From Panopea generosa (taxonomy: Eukaryota > Mollusca > Bivalvia > Adapedonta > Hiatellidae): a stretch of DNA of 64,000 bases. A program made the position numbers and the translations under genes. Below are positions 49,644-61,300 of this stretch, piece by piece (the first letter of the stretch is position 1; every line of letters begins with the position of its first letter). The stretch is from NCBI GenBank assembly GCA_029582155.1, contig CM055911.1, positions 20,709,514 to 20,773,513 of the forward strand, given 5' to 3'. The notes beneath the pieces were generated by a model, which did not search any database, was not told the DNA's origin, and saw only the letters and a program-made list of their open reading frames with translations.

Positions 49644-50444
49644 CTTGATTTGATAAATAAATATGCATCTAGTACATCAATTGTATGTTATATCACTTTA
49701 TTCTAGTAGTAGTCAAGTGCTGCCGTTAACCTTTCTAAACTTTGCAAATGTTCATAACAATTTAAATAGTTTTCAAAAAAAAAAATCTTTTTTACATAAT
49801 ACTTTTAAAACACTTACATTGTATATTATGTAATAATTCCCATTTATGTTCGTTATTTCTTTTTTCTTCCGTTTCGTTTGTCGTTTAATAAATAGATGCA
49901 GATTGATCAAATAGTTTAAATTCGGTTTTGGTTGAATGGAAATATCCGTATTGAAATATTAAAATTATTAATATAAAAAAAATAAACAAAAAAAACAAAA
50001 AAACTTTTTTCTTTTATACTTGACAAAGGTGTTGAAACTATACTGTCAAATCTGTCTTAGGCAGCTAATTGAGAGAAGGAGTAAAAGTGGCCTTTTTAGA
50101 GGTTGTTGCTTAATACAGGTTAATTTGCTCTGAGAGCATAGAAACGGGAGATAGAAAATGTGACTGTGTAAGAAAAGTGACTGCTCAATAGAGGTGGTCG
50201 CTTACACAGGTTTGACTGTATTAAATTAACATTTGTATTATTTGAAGTTTTTATGAAATATATGTGAAGTCTGTACACCATTGCCATTGATTATATCTGG
50301 ACGAGTGTACACAGATGAGGCAAAATAATATAGTATATGAAAAATATTAAGTAAATTGACAGCAGATATATAATAAAACTAGGACGTAGTGCTCAAAATA
50401 GTGTATCACATGTGGTGTTAAAAATCACAAAAAAAAACTTTTAA

Positions 50445-50766
50445 AGGGAGTGTATCAGGATAGAACGTTATAAATGTCTAAAACAAATTAAACTAATAAT
50501 CGAACGGTTTAAAAAGCAACTCAATATAATTAATTAATTTAAACCGGATAGTTAAGTAAGTAAGTAAATTCCACCAAAACGTGACAAAATCGAAATGTAA
50601 ATTGTAGTGGTAAACTTGAAACGAGATCTCTATTCTAAAAATAGACATAACTAAATACTGTTCTACGACATTTGCATCGTCATTTTGACTTTTCCCAAAA
50701 TGAACTAATTTTCACAACGTGAAAACAGATCAATTAAAAAAATTGAAAAATCCTGCTATATTCCCT
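50445..50766 (+). mobile_element. TTAA-flanked MITE, copy 2 (best preserved short copy)
   Basis: TTAA at 50441-50444 and 50767-50770 flank an element whose left end is AGGGAGTGTATCAGGA. The right end, reversed, is AGGGAATATAGCAGGA. It has no ORF and is 322 bp. The interior matches 2990-3350. Confidence 0.75.
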
Positions 50767-50834
50767 TTAACAGTTAGTGATTCTGGATAAATATGAAGTT
50801 TAAACTTTTTTTTTATTTTACATCGATTGCAAAA

Positions 50835-51000
50835 CAAGTTATTTAAACTTAGACAAACCACGCCCGAAGTTTTCCTGTGTAAAAATGGTACTAAGCATAT
50901 GTGGTTTAAGTCTCTTGCTCAAGCCACTACATATGGCCGTTCGAACACATGACTCTCAGATCCTGTGTCCGACGCACTACCATTAGACCATTTCACTCCA
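50835..51000 (-). mobile_element. Family B-like SINE
   Basis: In reverse complement a tRNA-like head (AAATGGTCTAATGGTAGTGC, then TCATGTGTTCGAACGGCC) is followed by TTGAGCAAGAGACTTAAACC and AGGAAAACTTC, a diverged family B body. Confidence 0.6.
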
Positions 51001-51084
51001 TACATTAATACATGGATATTAATTGATCAACTATCAATTAATACTGCAAGGTTAATATTTCTATCGCTGTATCTCATATATGTA

Positions 51085-51275
51085 CATATGGAGCATGCGA
51101 CTCAGTGGCAGAGCATCTGGTCCAATATTGGAGGTTTATTGGTTCGATCCTCCGCCATGGTTGTATGTGGTGTGCATGAACAAACGAGTGTTCTAAATCT
51201 GCACATGGAGACTTCAAGATCTATCAACGTTGTAAGAACCTGTTTCACAATTAGAATAAAGTAATTAAGCTTAAA
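51085..51275 (+). mobile_element. tRNA-derived SINE, family B
   Basis: The head is ATGCGACTCAGTGGCAGAGC, with B box TTGGTTCGATCCTCC. The body has GGAGACTTCAAGATCTATC and TTGTAAGAACCTGTTTCAC. The plus ORF at 50965-51264 spans two SINEs and is not a gene. Confidence 0.75.
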
Positions 51276-51463
51276 ATGTTGATTTGATACTTGAGCAAGG
51301 GGTAAATAATCAGTTTCATCATCGCCAACTGTTTGTTTAAGATAGGACCGGTCTGACGAACAAAACGAGAGGGGATCTAGTCAGTAGGATATGACACTTG
51401 ATTGAAGTGCACACCGAGCCTATTAAAACATTTCGATCAAAGATTGATAGGTTTAGTAAAATG

Positions 51464-51471
51464 TATATTTA
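51464..51471 (+). promoter_or_regulatory. Possible TATA box of the cysteine-rich gene
   Basis: TATATTTA lies 55 bp upstream of ATG 51526, leaving room for a start site near 51495 and a short 5'UTR. It is position-based evidence only, in AT-rich DNA. Confidence 0.3.
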
Positions 51472-51525
51472 ATCTAGCCGCAACGCTCACGTCCCATTCA
51501 TGTTTTGGACCCGAGATCGATCACC

Positions 51526-54500
51526 ATGAAGCTGCTCGCCTTTACGTGTATGTTCGCACTCTTCTGTTGGTTGGAGGCTTATACTCCATACGATCAACTC
51601 ATCTTCGCCGCAGAGCCAGGTCAGTGTATAATTGCTTTTGCGTACTGTCAGAGTGCTTCTTTTATTTTTTGTTACACACTTAAGTTTTATCTTTCTTTTT
51701 AAACGTTTTACTGTCGTGGTGGTCCATTTATTGCTATATACTTTTTTCTTTCTTTATAAATTTGTCGCGCTATTTATTCTACGTAACATGCTCTAACTTT
51801 TATTTTTTTTCCTTCTAATTGTTTTCTTTTACATGTTGCAACTTTGAATTTATTGTTTTGTTGCATGGTGCAACTTTGCATTTATTGTTTTGTTACTTGG
51901 TGCTTCTTTGAATTTATTGTTTAGCTTTCATTGTTTTGTTGTATTGTCCAGATGGCTCTTTTGTGTTTTTTTCTTTGCTACATGCTTTGTTTCTTTCTAT
52001 CTTAATGTTACACTGCCGTAATGGCTCCATCATTACTTGTCTGCAACTTTGAATTTAAGCTTTTCCTTTCTACTTAAAGTATGAACTGTCGTTTGTTACA
52101 TGCTGCAACGAATATGTTAAGTTGTTGATATAGTTTTAAATGTTGAACTGTCATAGTGGCTTTTTTATATATTTTTTTTAGTTTAATACTTAAATTTTGT
52201 GTTTCTTTTAGTATGCAGTCTATATTTAGTTTACTTACTGTAATTTTGAAGTTATCTATTTTTCTACTAAAATTATGTACTGGCGTGGTGACCTTTCTTC
52301 CATGCTTCAGTTACAGTTACGTTTTTTCTTTATATTAAAATTTTGACGCATTGGCCTGGTGGCTTTTTTTTCGTTATATGTTGCAACTTTCGAAGTTAAG
52401 TCCTTTAATATAATTTTTTTGTACTGCTGTGGTGATTCTGTTGTTTTTCATTACACACATGTTTTAATTTTCTTACATATATTTCATTTATTGTATAACA
52501 TAAACACATAGATCATTGATATGCTGCATGAAAAGTTTATGATGGATTGGCTGATTATTTAGCGTCGTTATTATGCCATCGAGGGCTAACAGACGATCAG
52601 TTAACCTAACCACTATTTCCTGGGATCCCGGAATGTTAGCCGGTACTTAAGCACACCCAATCTCCGCAAGTAACTTATAACATTCCAACTTGAATCAGCG
52701 GTGAGAAACGAATGTTAATGAGACGCAATGTCGTATATCAATGATCACGGAGATTGTAGTCGGGCAGGGAATCGAACTCACGATCTCTCGATTAATAGTC
52801 AAACGGGCTACCGACTGAGCTAATCGGGTCCGGCTATGTAAAGTTTGAACATGATCATGTACATGAAAAAAACTGTAAAGACATACAGAGAAACAATGAA
52901 TGAAAAAGAATGAAAGACAGAACGAATACAAGAAATAATGTAAGAAAAAAAACAGTAAAGGATGAAAACTGACACAACGTAAGAAATAAGTAATGAAGGA
53001 AGGAAAGAAAGAAATACAGAAGCAAATAAAGAAGCACACTGGTTATACATGATGAGAGAGAAAAATAATAATCAAACAAAGACAGATATAAAGATATAAA
53101 GTAAAAAACGCATTTATTTAAATCGTTTTCATTTGTTTTATACCGTATCGTAATTAAAGACGACTTACCCGAAACTTTGTGTACGTAAACGGTATGATCT
53201 TAATTTAACAAAATTAAACTTACTTTAGCACATTCAGTTCAGTCAGTATATGTTAAATCGGTATTGTTTCGCACTCACAAATAGCTATACAGAGAAGGCG
53301 TTTAAAGGTCCAAACATATTATCGAAAATCAATTAGTGCCATGTAAAAAAATACGGACAGTATAAGACATAAACATGTATATTGTTTAAAGTTGTGTCAT
53401 AATCAAACGAATGAAGACTCAAGAGGCATGTACCTATAACACGAAACTGGCGTAAAACCAATTCATTAACAAGCATACCTTGTCTTTTGCAGAGAATGCC
53501 GTCGACGTTTTTGCCATGAGTGACTGTGATTGTCGCAAGCATGAATGCGATTGTAAGGCTTCAAGGAATAACATCGAAGGTATTTATAATTAATAGTCTG
53601 TACATATTTGTTTTGAATGGGAGTTTAACGCCATTTTATACACATTTCTGGTTATACATGTATATGGCAAATCCAGTTTTACTGGTGGAGGAAAATCTCA
53701 AAATGAATATGAGTAGAACCACCGTCCTTCTGCAAGTAACCGGTAAACTTTCTCACATAAAGATTTTGGAGCGAGCGGGACTCGAACCTACGACCTTAGC
53801 AGTGAGAGGTAAGTTATCTTGATACGGCGTCTTAGACAACTCGGCCACGGAGGGACCTCTATATAATGCAATACACTTTACTTATTCACTGATTTGTCTG
53901 TTGTCTTTAAAGAGTCCCACAACCAATTTTTATTTTAAATCAATAATTTATATACAAAACGCTCAGACTAAATGCACATATGAAATTAAAATAACCCAAT
54001 GCCATGCACTATGCATTCGTTTCTATTACCGAAAGTGGCATACTTCTGAGGTATACTTAAAAGGCATTATGTTTAAAATATACATATCTAAATTAGTCAG
54101 TTTTATCGAAGTAAGTGAAATAGTATCAAGAAGTTAAACTTGCAGGTTAACTTGACCCTGGTTTCGAACAACATTGATTGAAATTGTAGATAAATGGTAA
54201 AACATAAATATGGACTGTAGTTGTATAATAACTGAATTACAGAGTAGATGGTATTACATACTCGTTTCTATATCACAGTTACTGTCAATCTGGTGTACAA
54301 CGAGTGCAGTTGCTGTAAAACGAAGCGTATTTGCGGCGACTTCAAAGTGAAATACAAAGGGACTACAGTGGAATTCTCAGACTGTTTCCAGGGTAAATAT
54401 GTTTAAATAGATGCGTCATTTAATATATTATATAAATAAATGGTTGAACATCTGTCCCATCCATGATCGAAGTGTTGTCAGTTTGGTCATACCGCTATTG

Positions 54501-55544
54501 TAATGTGTGATGAAAATCGGAAACTTTTACAATACTTTCCGTCAGTGTAGCAGTAAATTCCATGTTAGAATTACTGACTAGAAAAAAAAATAGATTAAAT
54601 TACAATTTATTCACGTTTAAGAGAGGCGTCGTCTATTGTAAATGCACCGAAGTTCATGAGTATACAGAAAACTGCTGATAATTCCTTGTACAAACGCATT
54701 TAGGAATTTATTTCATTGTTTGTAAAAAAAATATCACCCAATTATGGCCATGTCGCCCCAGATATACAAGGGATATAAAATGGAATTTAAGGAGTTGAAC
54801 GCCATTTTCAACACATTTCAAGTTATACATGGCATTTCCAGTTTTACTGGTGGAGGAAAACCGCAGAATGAATCTGAGTAGAATCACTGTCCTTCCACAA
54901 GTAACTGGCAAACTTTCTCTCATAAAGGCTTTGGAACGAGCGGGACTCGCATCTACGACCTTAGCGTTGAGAGGTAAGTGATCTTGAGACGGCACCTTTA
55001 AGTTACACCACTCGGCCACGAAGGACCTTATATACTGAAGTACGTACATGTTGTACTACACTGTTTCAAATTCGAATTCAATTAAAACATAACATGCAAT
55101 GGAAACATAACTTTCCTTCTTCCGTTTGATGTGTCCCATGATCTTCTTTTTTGAAGCGTATAACGAACGTTACTAACATGAAGCGTAATTTAGCTCATTT
55201 TTAACTACACCACTGGACTACCTATGCAAAATAAAATAGAAAATAATCGATAAATATGTTTTTAATGAAATTTATAAGCGATGTTAGACTGATATGTGAT
55301 GCATGTAAGTTGTTATATATAAGTGCCTTTACATTATTGTTAATATGTTTTTCATACACTTGACACTTTTGTAGTGAATACACCGATAAAACCCTCCTAC
55401 ACAGATGAAAAAACCGGAACTAAATACAGCTTCTGGGTTGATATTAGTGAGGAGGAGAAGAACGGTAAAGTATACCTCCCTGGATCTCTTCGTATTACTC
55501 AACCAGTCACGATTGACTTGGGGAAATTTAGCCTACCAGTTTAA
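51526..55544 (+). CDS. Small secreted cysteine-rich protein, four exons
   Basis: Exons are 51526-51619, 53493-53579, 54279-54392 and 55375-55544. Donors are CCAG|GTCAGT, GAAG|GTATTT and CAGG|GTAAAT. Acceptors are CTTTTGCAG, TATATCACAG and ACTTTTGTAG. All three introns are phase 1, so exons 2 and 3 are symmetric. The product is 154 aa with a clear signal peptide (MKLLAFTCMFALFCWLEA). The mature part has nine cysteines in two clusters: SDCDCRKHECDC (residues 41-52, exon 2) and NECSCCKTKRIC plus C96 (exon 3). Exon 4 has none and reads as alternating beta-strand sequence (KYSFWVDISEEEKNGKVYLP). It is likely extracellular. I do not recognise the family. The odd cysteine count allows a dimer. The stop TAA 55542-55544 is followed in frame by 21 more codons that look coding (to TGA 55608-55610), so the natural protein may be 176 aa. 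Confidence 0.8.
51700..52470 (+). repeat. Degenerate tandem repeat in intron 1 of the cysteine-rich gene
   Basis: Pyrimidine-rich units recur, each with a GTCGTGGTGG- or GGCGTGGTGAC-like phrase and a TGCTGCAACTTTGAATTTA-like phrase, at roughly 80-110 bp. The phrase with GCAACTTTGAATTTATTG is further repeated at about 40-bp intervals at 51840-51925. It is non-coding. Confidence 0.55.
52550..52835 (-). mobile_element. tRNA-derived SINE, family A
   Basis: The reverse complement reads GACCCGATTAGCTCAGTCGG, then a B box GTGAGTTCGATTCCCTGCCC. The body matches 57350-57550 (GATCATTGATATAC, GGGATCC, ATCGTCTGTTAG, CTCGATGGC). It lies in intron 1 of the cysteine-rich gene, in antisense. Confidence 0.8.
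53625..53865 (-). mobile_element. tRNA-derived SINE, family C
   Basis: The reverse complement begins near 53858 with GTCCCTCCGTGGCCGAGTTG, then a B box (GGTCGTAGGTTCGAGTCCCG). It resembles a type II (Leu/Ser-like) tRNA head. The body ends with CCAGTAAAACTGGATTTGCC. It lies in intron 2 of the cysteine-rich gene. Confidence 0.8.
54778..55037 (-). mobile_element. tRNA-derived SINE, family C
   Basis: It has the same layout as 53625-53865 and clear base-by-base similarity, including GAGTTGAACGCCATTTT at the 3' end. The head is CTTCGTGGCCGAGTGG. It lies in intron 3. A minus ORF across it is not a gene. Confidence 0.8.
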
Positions 55545-55624
55545 GTGACCGAGTCCTACAGCAACAACCAGGCCGCCATAAATGATGTCAGCTATGTAAC
55601 TGTTAAATGAATATATATTTTTTT

Positions 55625-55800
55625 TTATTATTTTGATTTTTTCGTAGTTCCATGTTTTTATCATCGTAATTGTTTAACATCTTAGCATTATCATCATTGA
55701 TTTTTTCATTTTCATCCCCTGAAGAAGTAATAATATATAATCCGAAAGCGCTCGTTTTTTTAAAAAAAAGTTTTAAAGAATTCAGTATTGTTTGGGTGTA
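55625..55800 (+). repeat. Dispersed repeat with CTGAAGA...CCGAAAGC core, copy 2
   Basis: It matches 10262-10435 throughout. The core is ATCCCCTGAAGAAG, an AT-rich middle and TCCGAAAGCGCTCG, followed by AAAGAATTCAGTATTGTTTG. It begins 15 bp after the downstream TGA of the cysteine-rich gene. Confidence 0.65.
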
Positions 55801-55847
55801 TTAATTTATTTATAATAATATATAAACATGTAAACATTGACAGTTTG

Positions 55848-56055
55848 GAGCGCGTGATCCAGTGGTGGAGCACCGAACCCATGACCGGAGGGTCGTCAGT
55901 TCGATCCTCCGCCACGGCTATGTGTGGTGTCCTTGAGCAAGACACTTTTCTGAATATGCTTAGAACTGGTTCCAACCAGGAAGACTTCGAGCGTGATTTG
56001 CCTAAGTTGTAAGAACTTGTTTCACAATCGAAGTAAAATGAATAAGTTTAAACTA
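55848..56055 (+). mobile_element. tRNA-derived SINE, family B (good copy)
   Basis: The head is GCGTGATCCAGTGGTGGAGC, with B box TCAGTTCGATCCTCC. The body has TGTGTGGTGTCCTTGAGCAA and AGGAAGACTTCGAGCGTG, and the tail AAAATGAATAAGTTTAAACT. ORFs on both strands here are not genes. The next stretch, 56056-57049, is AT-rich with nothing recognised. Confidence 0.85.
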
Positions 56056-57049
56056 ATGACATAAGTGATAACAGCCTTACTCGACAATATCCTGAAGTTG
56101 GACGCGCACGCAGTTAACAAACATCCGTTTCAACATCATATTTAAGTATGTACATACAAACGTAACAACTTAACTCCTGCAAAGATGTTTAAAAATTTGG
56201 ACTGGTTCTAGTTAAAATATATATGGATTATTTTGTATTGGTTATAAACGTGATACTAAATAAATCACCAGTCTAAATTGGGTTTAGATCAAGGACTTAA
56301 ACAGAATAATAGGAAACATGCATCTCTCTACTAAATGTTTATAAACTATCAAGCGAGTAATACATAATTGGCAATTTTAATCATTCAAATTTCACAGGCA
56401 ACGGTTTTATTTTATATAAAAGTAAGGTGCATGTTACCTTAGATGTTTTAAATTGTTTTAAACACATAAAATATGCTTGAGTTCACAATTGTGCAGTTTG
56501 AAGTAAAATTTCAATTACTCACCTTGAATTTTTAGTTGCAGTTTACAAACTTTGTAATCATAAGTAATTAAACAGTTTGTTGGAAATGGTCTCATTTTGT
56601 AAAGCAGTCCATTGTGCAAAGAAATAATTTCAATTTGTATTTCTGAGATGAATGGAAGTATATTTAAAAACGAGATGTCGCGCGTTTTTGCGTGATTAAA
56701 CGAACGTTCATAACATCTCAATTAGTTGCTTATCCTTCTCTATGTAAGTCCTTGATTTAATTGAGAGTAGTTAGTGTTGCATCTGTAACAACTTTGTGTT
56801 TTATTTTTCAATTATCTATTCGGTTCTGTTTACTCTACTTCACTATTCGTATTAAATGTACACTTTATTTATATTCAAATAAAATGACTATCAAAACTAA
56901 ACACAGAGTGTGGATTATCTGTTTCAATCAGTTGAATAAATCTCAGCCCGTGACAGATTGAATTTATTCAAAATTATTTTTCTTTTTTCTACATCCATCT
57001 TTAGACTTAATCCCGCCCTAACCAACATTGGGTCGAACAGCGACTAAAA

Positions 57050-57235
57050 TGCATACTTGTATTACAGCGTGTACGTGACATGCAGGGGGAGAAAGGTGTG
57101 TCAGCAGTCCGGTAATTAATTACAAAAACGAAACAGGACATGAAAAATATAAGGACAGTTTGAAACTAGAACCCGGGACCTTTCACTTTCAGGACAAGTG
57201 TCCTAGCAACTGAGCTAGCCGGACATTTGCCAAAA
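57050..57235 (-). mobile_element. tRNA-derived SINE, another family
   Basis: The reverse complement reads TGTCCGGCTAGCTCAGTTGC (A box), a short variable part and GGTCCCGGGTTCTAGTTT (B box). An unrelated body follows. It is not similar to families A-C beyond the promoter boxes. Confidence 0.55.
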
Positions 57236-57271
57236 AAGTAACTTACATATCGTAGCATTTATTATAGTAAA

Positions 57272-57547
57272 GCCGGGCCCAATTAGCTCAGTCAATTTAG
57301 CGTCTGACTATCAATCCAGGGGTCGTGAGTACGAATCCCCGCCCGACAACAGTCTCCGTGATCATTGATATACGGAATTGTGTCTCATTATCATTCGTCT
57401 TTCACCGCTGATTCAAATGGGAAAGTTATCAGTAACTTGCGGAAATGGGGTGTACTGGAGTACTGGTTAACCTTTCAGGATCCCAGGAAACAGTGGTTAG
57501 GTTAATGATCGTCTGTTAGTCCTCGATGGCATGAACTTGACGCTAAA

Positions 57548-57579
<32 letters not shown>

Positions 57580-57582
57580 TAT
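57272..57582 (+). mobile_element. tRNA-derived SINE, family A (best copy)
   Basis: The head is GGGCCCAATTAGCTCAGTCA, with B box TCGTGAGTACGAATCCCCGC. The body is conserved with 52550-52835, and the tail is (AATC)n at 57557-57579. The tail repeat marks the 3' end of the retrotransposed RNA. Confidence 0.85.
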
Positions 57583-57672
57583 TATATTAAAACGAAAAAT
57601 ATCGTATTAGCATCAAGCTCGTCAGCAGGATGCGTGTCTTGATTAGTAAAATCCTTTACTGCTCCAAGTTAA

Positions 57673-58306
57673 AGGGAATTTATCAGGAATTTTTAACTTT
57701 TGAAATTGGCTTACATATATTTTCCCAATATATCATGTCTATATATATACTAACTGATTCCGTATTGCCAAAACAATATATAACTTGTCAAAATAAAATA
57801 TCAAAAAAGGATTTCTTGCGCTTGCCGCCCAGGTTAGACTAAAATAGATTTTCCTCTTTAAAGTGCAACATTTTTTGTGACGTATTAAATATCACGAGAT
57901 TTAAATTTGATTTTAAATTGATCCGTTGTACACAGAGGTGGATCCACGATTTCAGTTTAGAGGGGGTGGGGCGCAACACAAAGTCTGAACGGGCAAGCAT
58001 GTTTACAGTAGAAACACCGTTTTTTTTAAAGAGTAGATCCGCCATTGATACAGTTTAAAATTGTTTCATCTTAGAAATAGTCCGAATGTCGTCAAACAGT
58101 AGTTAACTGCTGTCTATTTTCAGAATGGTGATTTCGTTTCAAGTTTACCACACCAATTTAAATATCGATTTTGCACGTTTTTGGTGGATTTGACATAAAA
58201 AACATTCGGATTAGATTTATTAATGATAATGAGAACGTTTTTAACCATTTAGATAATTATTTTATTTTTTTAAACATTTCTAGCGCGTTTTCCTGATTTG
58301 CTCCCT
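57673..58306 (-). mobile_element. TTAA-flanked MITE, copy 3 (long form)
   Basis: TTAA at 57669-57672 and 58307-58310. The left end is AGGGAATTTATCAGGA and the right end, reversed, is AGGGAGCAAATCAGGA. The interior is the reverse complement of the 50445 family. At 634 bp it is twice the length of copy 2. No transposase ORF was seen. Confidence 0.75.
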
Positions 58307-59130
58307 TTAAAGCTTACGAAACCGATTTTTATTGTATACAACATGTTGATGTGTGTAAAGATTTCACCCGGCTCACGTGGCAAAGGTTACTACATTGAGC
58401 GGAGGACGGCATAGCCACTTTAAAGTTTTGAGCGTGTCCTGGTACGTCCGTCTTACCCAGCAGCTGTTTGAAGAGTTGTTTAATACGCAATGCTACTGTC
58501 TATTTGGAAACATTCAACGATAGAACGAGACCGGGTTTGTTAAAATTGATGGCCTATTGACTTAGAAATTCTAGTTTTGATCGGGGAAGGGGTCAACGTT
58601 AGTTTATTTCCTTGTCTCTTTATATACGCCAGAGGACCCCCCTACCCCATCAAACGTTATTATCCACTCCCCAAGCTCCTGCTCATATACCTATATAATG
58701 TCAGTAGTGTTGTCTTTATTTTTATTTGTTTAATTTCTTTAATATTGTAGTCTTTTGGTGAAAAAAGTGTGCCAAATTGGCACAAACATATAATCAACTG
58801 AACAGAAACCGCAAACTAAATTGACAAAACGCGAACTTTAGGTCATCTAAAGTAATATGAAGTTGTTTTCTTCTTTTTTTTCGTTAATCAATGCACAAAT
58901 AGAGTTATCATTTTTGCTTTTACTAAGCATAATATCATTTTTTAAGAAACAATTTTGATGAGTTTGATAATAAATGAACTTTAACCGTTTGTCTGAGTCC
59001 AATGGTACAGTAACATTTTATTTTTCAAGTTCTTTTCACAACATATCCTACAATTGGCAATTGTGTCAATGTCTTCAAAAACTAACAGAGAATTGGGTTG
59101 TTTGATATATATTTATTCTTATATTTTTGT

Positions 59131-59336
<206 letters not shown>

Positions 59337-59537
59337 CCTTTTATCCTAAACAACTGAGATTTAGAGACTTATTTTCCTTAACACAACATCATTCGTTGAA
59401 ATGTTCATTATTAGACACACAAAAAGTCATATACGCTTCAAAACCTAGTTCAGATGAGGACTCCCCCATCTTCAAACCAACCAAAAAATAAGTTTGTCAT
59501 ATATTTTTATTTATTTAACACATTTTTCGTTCGTTGT

Positions 59538-59539
59538 TG

Positions 59540-59581
<42 letters not shown>

Positions 59582-59715
59582 GAAGTACGTCAATACATGA
59601 GTGAGTGAGTGAGTGAGTGAGTGAGTGAGTGAGTGAGTGAGTGAGTGAGTGAGTGAGTGAGTGAGTGAGTGAGTGAGTGAGTGAGTGAGTGAGTGAGTGA
59701 GTGAGTGAGTGAGGT
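59538..59715 (+). repeat. (GTAA)n and (GAGT)n tetranucleotide tracts
   Basis: Ten or so GTAA units at 59540-59581, then about 28 pure GAGT units at 59599-59712. The minus ORF (Leu-Thr-His-Ser repeats) is an artefact. Confidence 0.98.
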
Positions 59716-60224
59716 GGGGAGGGAGTTAATACGTAAGTTAATTTTTTTTATAGAGGATGGTTCAATTGACAAATCCAATATTCATTGAGGCCCTCTTAAA
59801 AGAGGTAAATCTACATCATATTACACAGAACATCATATTATAAAACATGTTTTCAGGATAAATAGACAAACATGAATGTACTACAAAAAAAAAAAACAAC
59901 AACAAAAAAAGTAAAAACAAAAACAACACAAAAAGTAATATTTACCAATAAACGTTTGTTGTTATTTCCATTAATTAATAAGAATTCTACTTTAGCATAT
60001 TACCCAATTCATGAATTTATTTGTGAATATGTTTAAATAAACAGCATTGTTGATATGATGTGGAATGGCGGTTTTATGGACAAGCTTCCCTATAAACATT
60101 TCACTATTAGAGTCATTATTGGCCCTCATTCTCATATGTACGTGGACTAGCTTGATTGTGTCTCTGTTGTAGTGTAGCCCAGTGCGTACTACTACTCATT
60201 CAAACAAACATATAATTATATTGT

Positions 60225-60297
60225 TCACTGACGCAGTCGGTAGAGACCAGTCATTACTGTGCTAAGCGATGACGCCGTAGGTTCGAATCCCAAAGAT
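60225..60297 (+). mobile_element. tRNA-like head of an unclassified SINE
   Basis: CACTGACGCAGTCGGTAGAG (A-box part) and GTAGGTTCGAATCCCAAAG (B box) lie about 40 bp apart. No acceptor stem closes properly, so it is not a functional tRNA. The plus ORF starting here is not supported as a gene. Confidence 0.5.
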
Positions 60298-61199
60298 GAC
60301 GTATATAATTATAATTATTTACTGTCAGCCGATTTCACTTTGCGATATTGTGGGTTACCGTCAAGTGTACTCCAGTTACCCATGAATTATAGGTCAAAAT
60401 TTAATGAAATTCTGGTAATTTGTTGGTTAAAGATGGGTTTTTATACGTATATAAAAATATTGTATATAACATTCAAATACCATTATATCGTCTCATATAT
60501 ATATATATATACTTTGAAAAAAAGATTAAGATTAATTTATCAAACGGAGTTGACACTTATCGGCCTCGTCTGATGTCTGATGTTTAATAAGCGATGTGCA
60601 CTGTCTACTTGCACGACGTTACAAATTCATATATTAGTACTATACTGGCTGTATGGTATAGATAATCAATACATGTATAACTAAGTGTATATCTTATGTT
60701 TTACCAATTTATTTAGTCATTCAAGGTAATAGTTATATCAGATTTCTTAAAATTGCCATATCGTGATTGTCTTTTTTTACAGAAAATAATAATACTTGGC
60801 AATATGTGATACATTGATGTAGGTCAAATGTAGAAGTAATAATAAGACTGTATGTTTCGTAAAATGTGTGCTGTGAACTTGAAGATAAAAATAACACAAA
60901 ATGGGTCATGTCATATAAAAGAGAAAACAATGCATTTATATTTATATTTTTAGAAAACAAATATTAGGCTTCTTCGGCAGGAACCATAATGTATAAAGTA
61001 CTTTTAAAAGTTTCAGAAAAAATCATATTTTCTTCTAAAATAATAATGATATTCATGCTGAATAGCATCCGAGTCCGCTATCCAGTTTAACGAGTTGACA
61101 CTGGGATCGCCCAATACATAATCCACTTTACAACAGTTCAGCTTATATGTATTGACTTATTTATAAACGTTTTGTTTTTCCGGAGTGTTGTAGTAAAAA

Positions 61200-61300
61200 A
61201 ACGGGATCAGCGTGCTCAGTCAATAACGTGCATGACTATCAATCAAGGGGTCGTGAGTTCCAATCCCTAACCGACAACAGTCTCTGTGATTATGGACCAA
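61200..61300 (+). mobile_element. SINE family A, 5' fragment
   Basis: CAGCGTGCTCAGTC, ACTATCAATCAAGGGGTCGT, GAGTTCCAATCCC and GACAACAGTCTCTGTGAT match 57285-57365. The body is lost after that. The stretches 60300-61199 and 61301-62110 have no supported gene. Confidence 0.65.

Noticed and set aside
51526-55544. TIMP or netrin-like assignment for the secreted cysteine-rich protein
   Set aside because: The mature N terminus does not start with a cysteine and the cysteine spacing does not fit that fold.
60225-60297. Functional tRNA gene
   Set aside because: The promoter boxes are present but the acceptor and D arms do not pair. It fits a SINE head.
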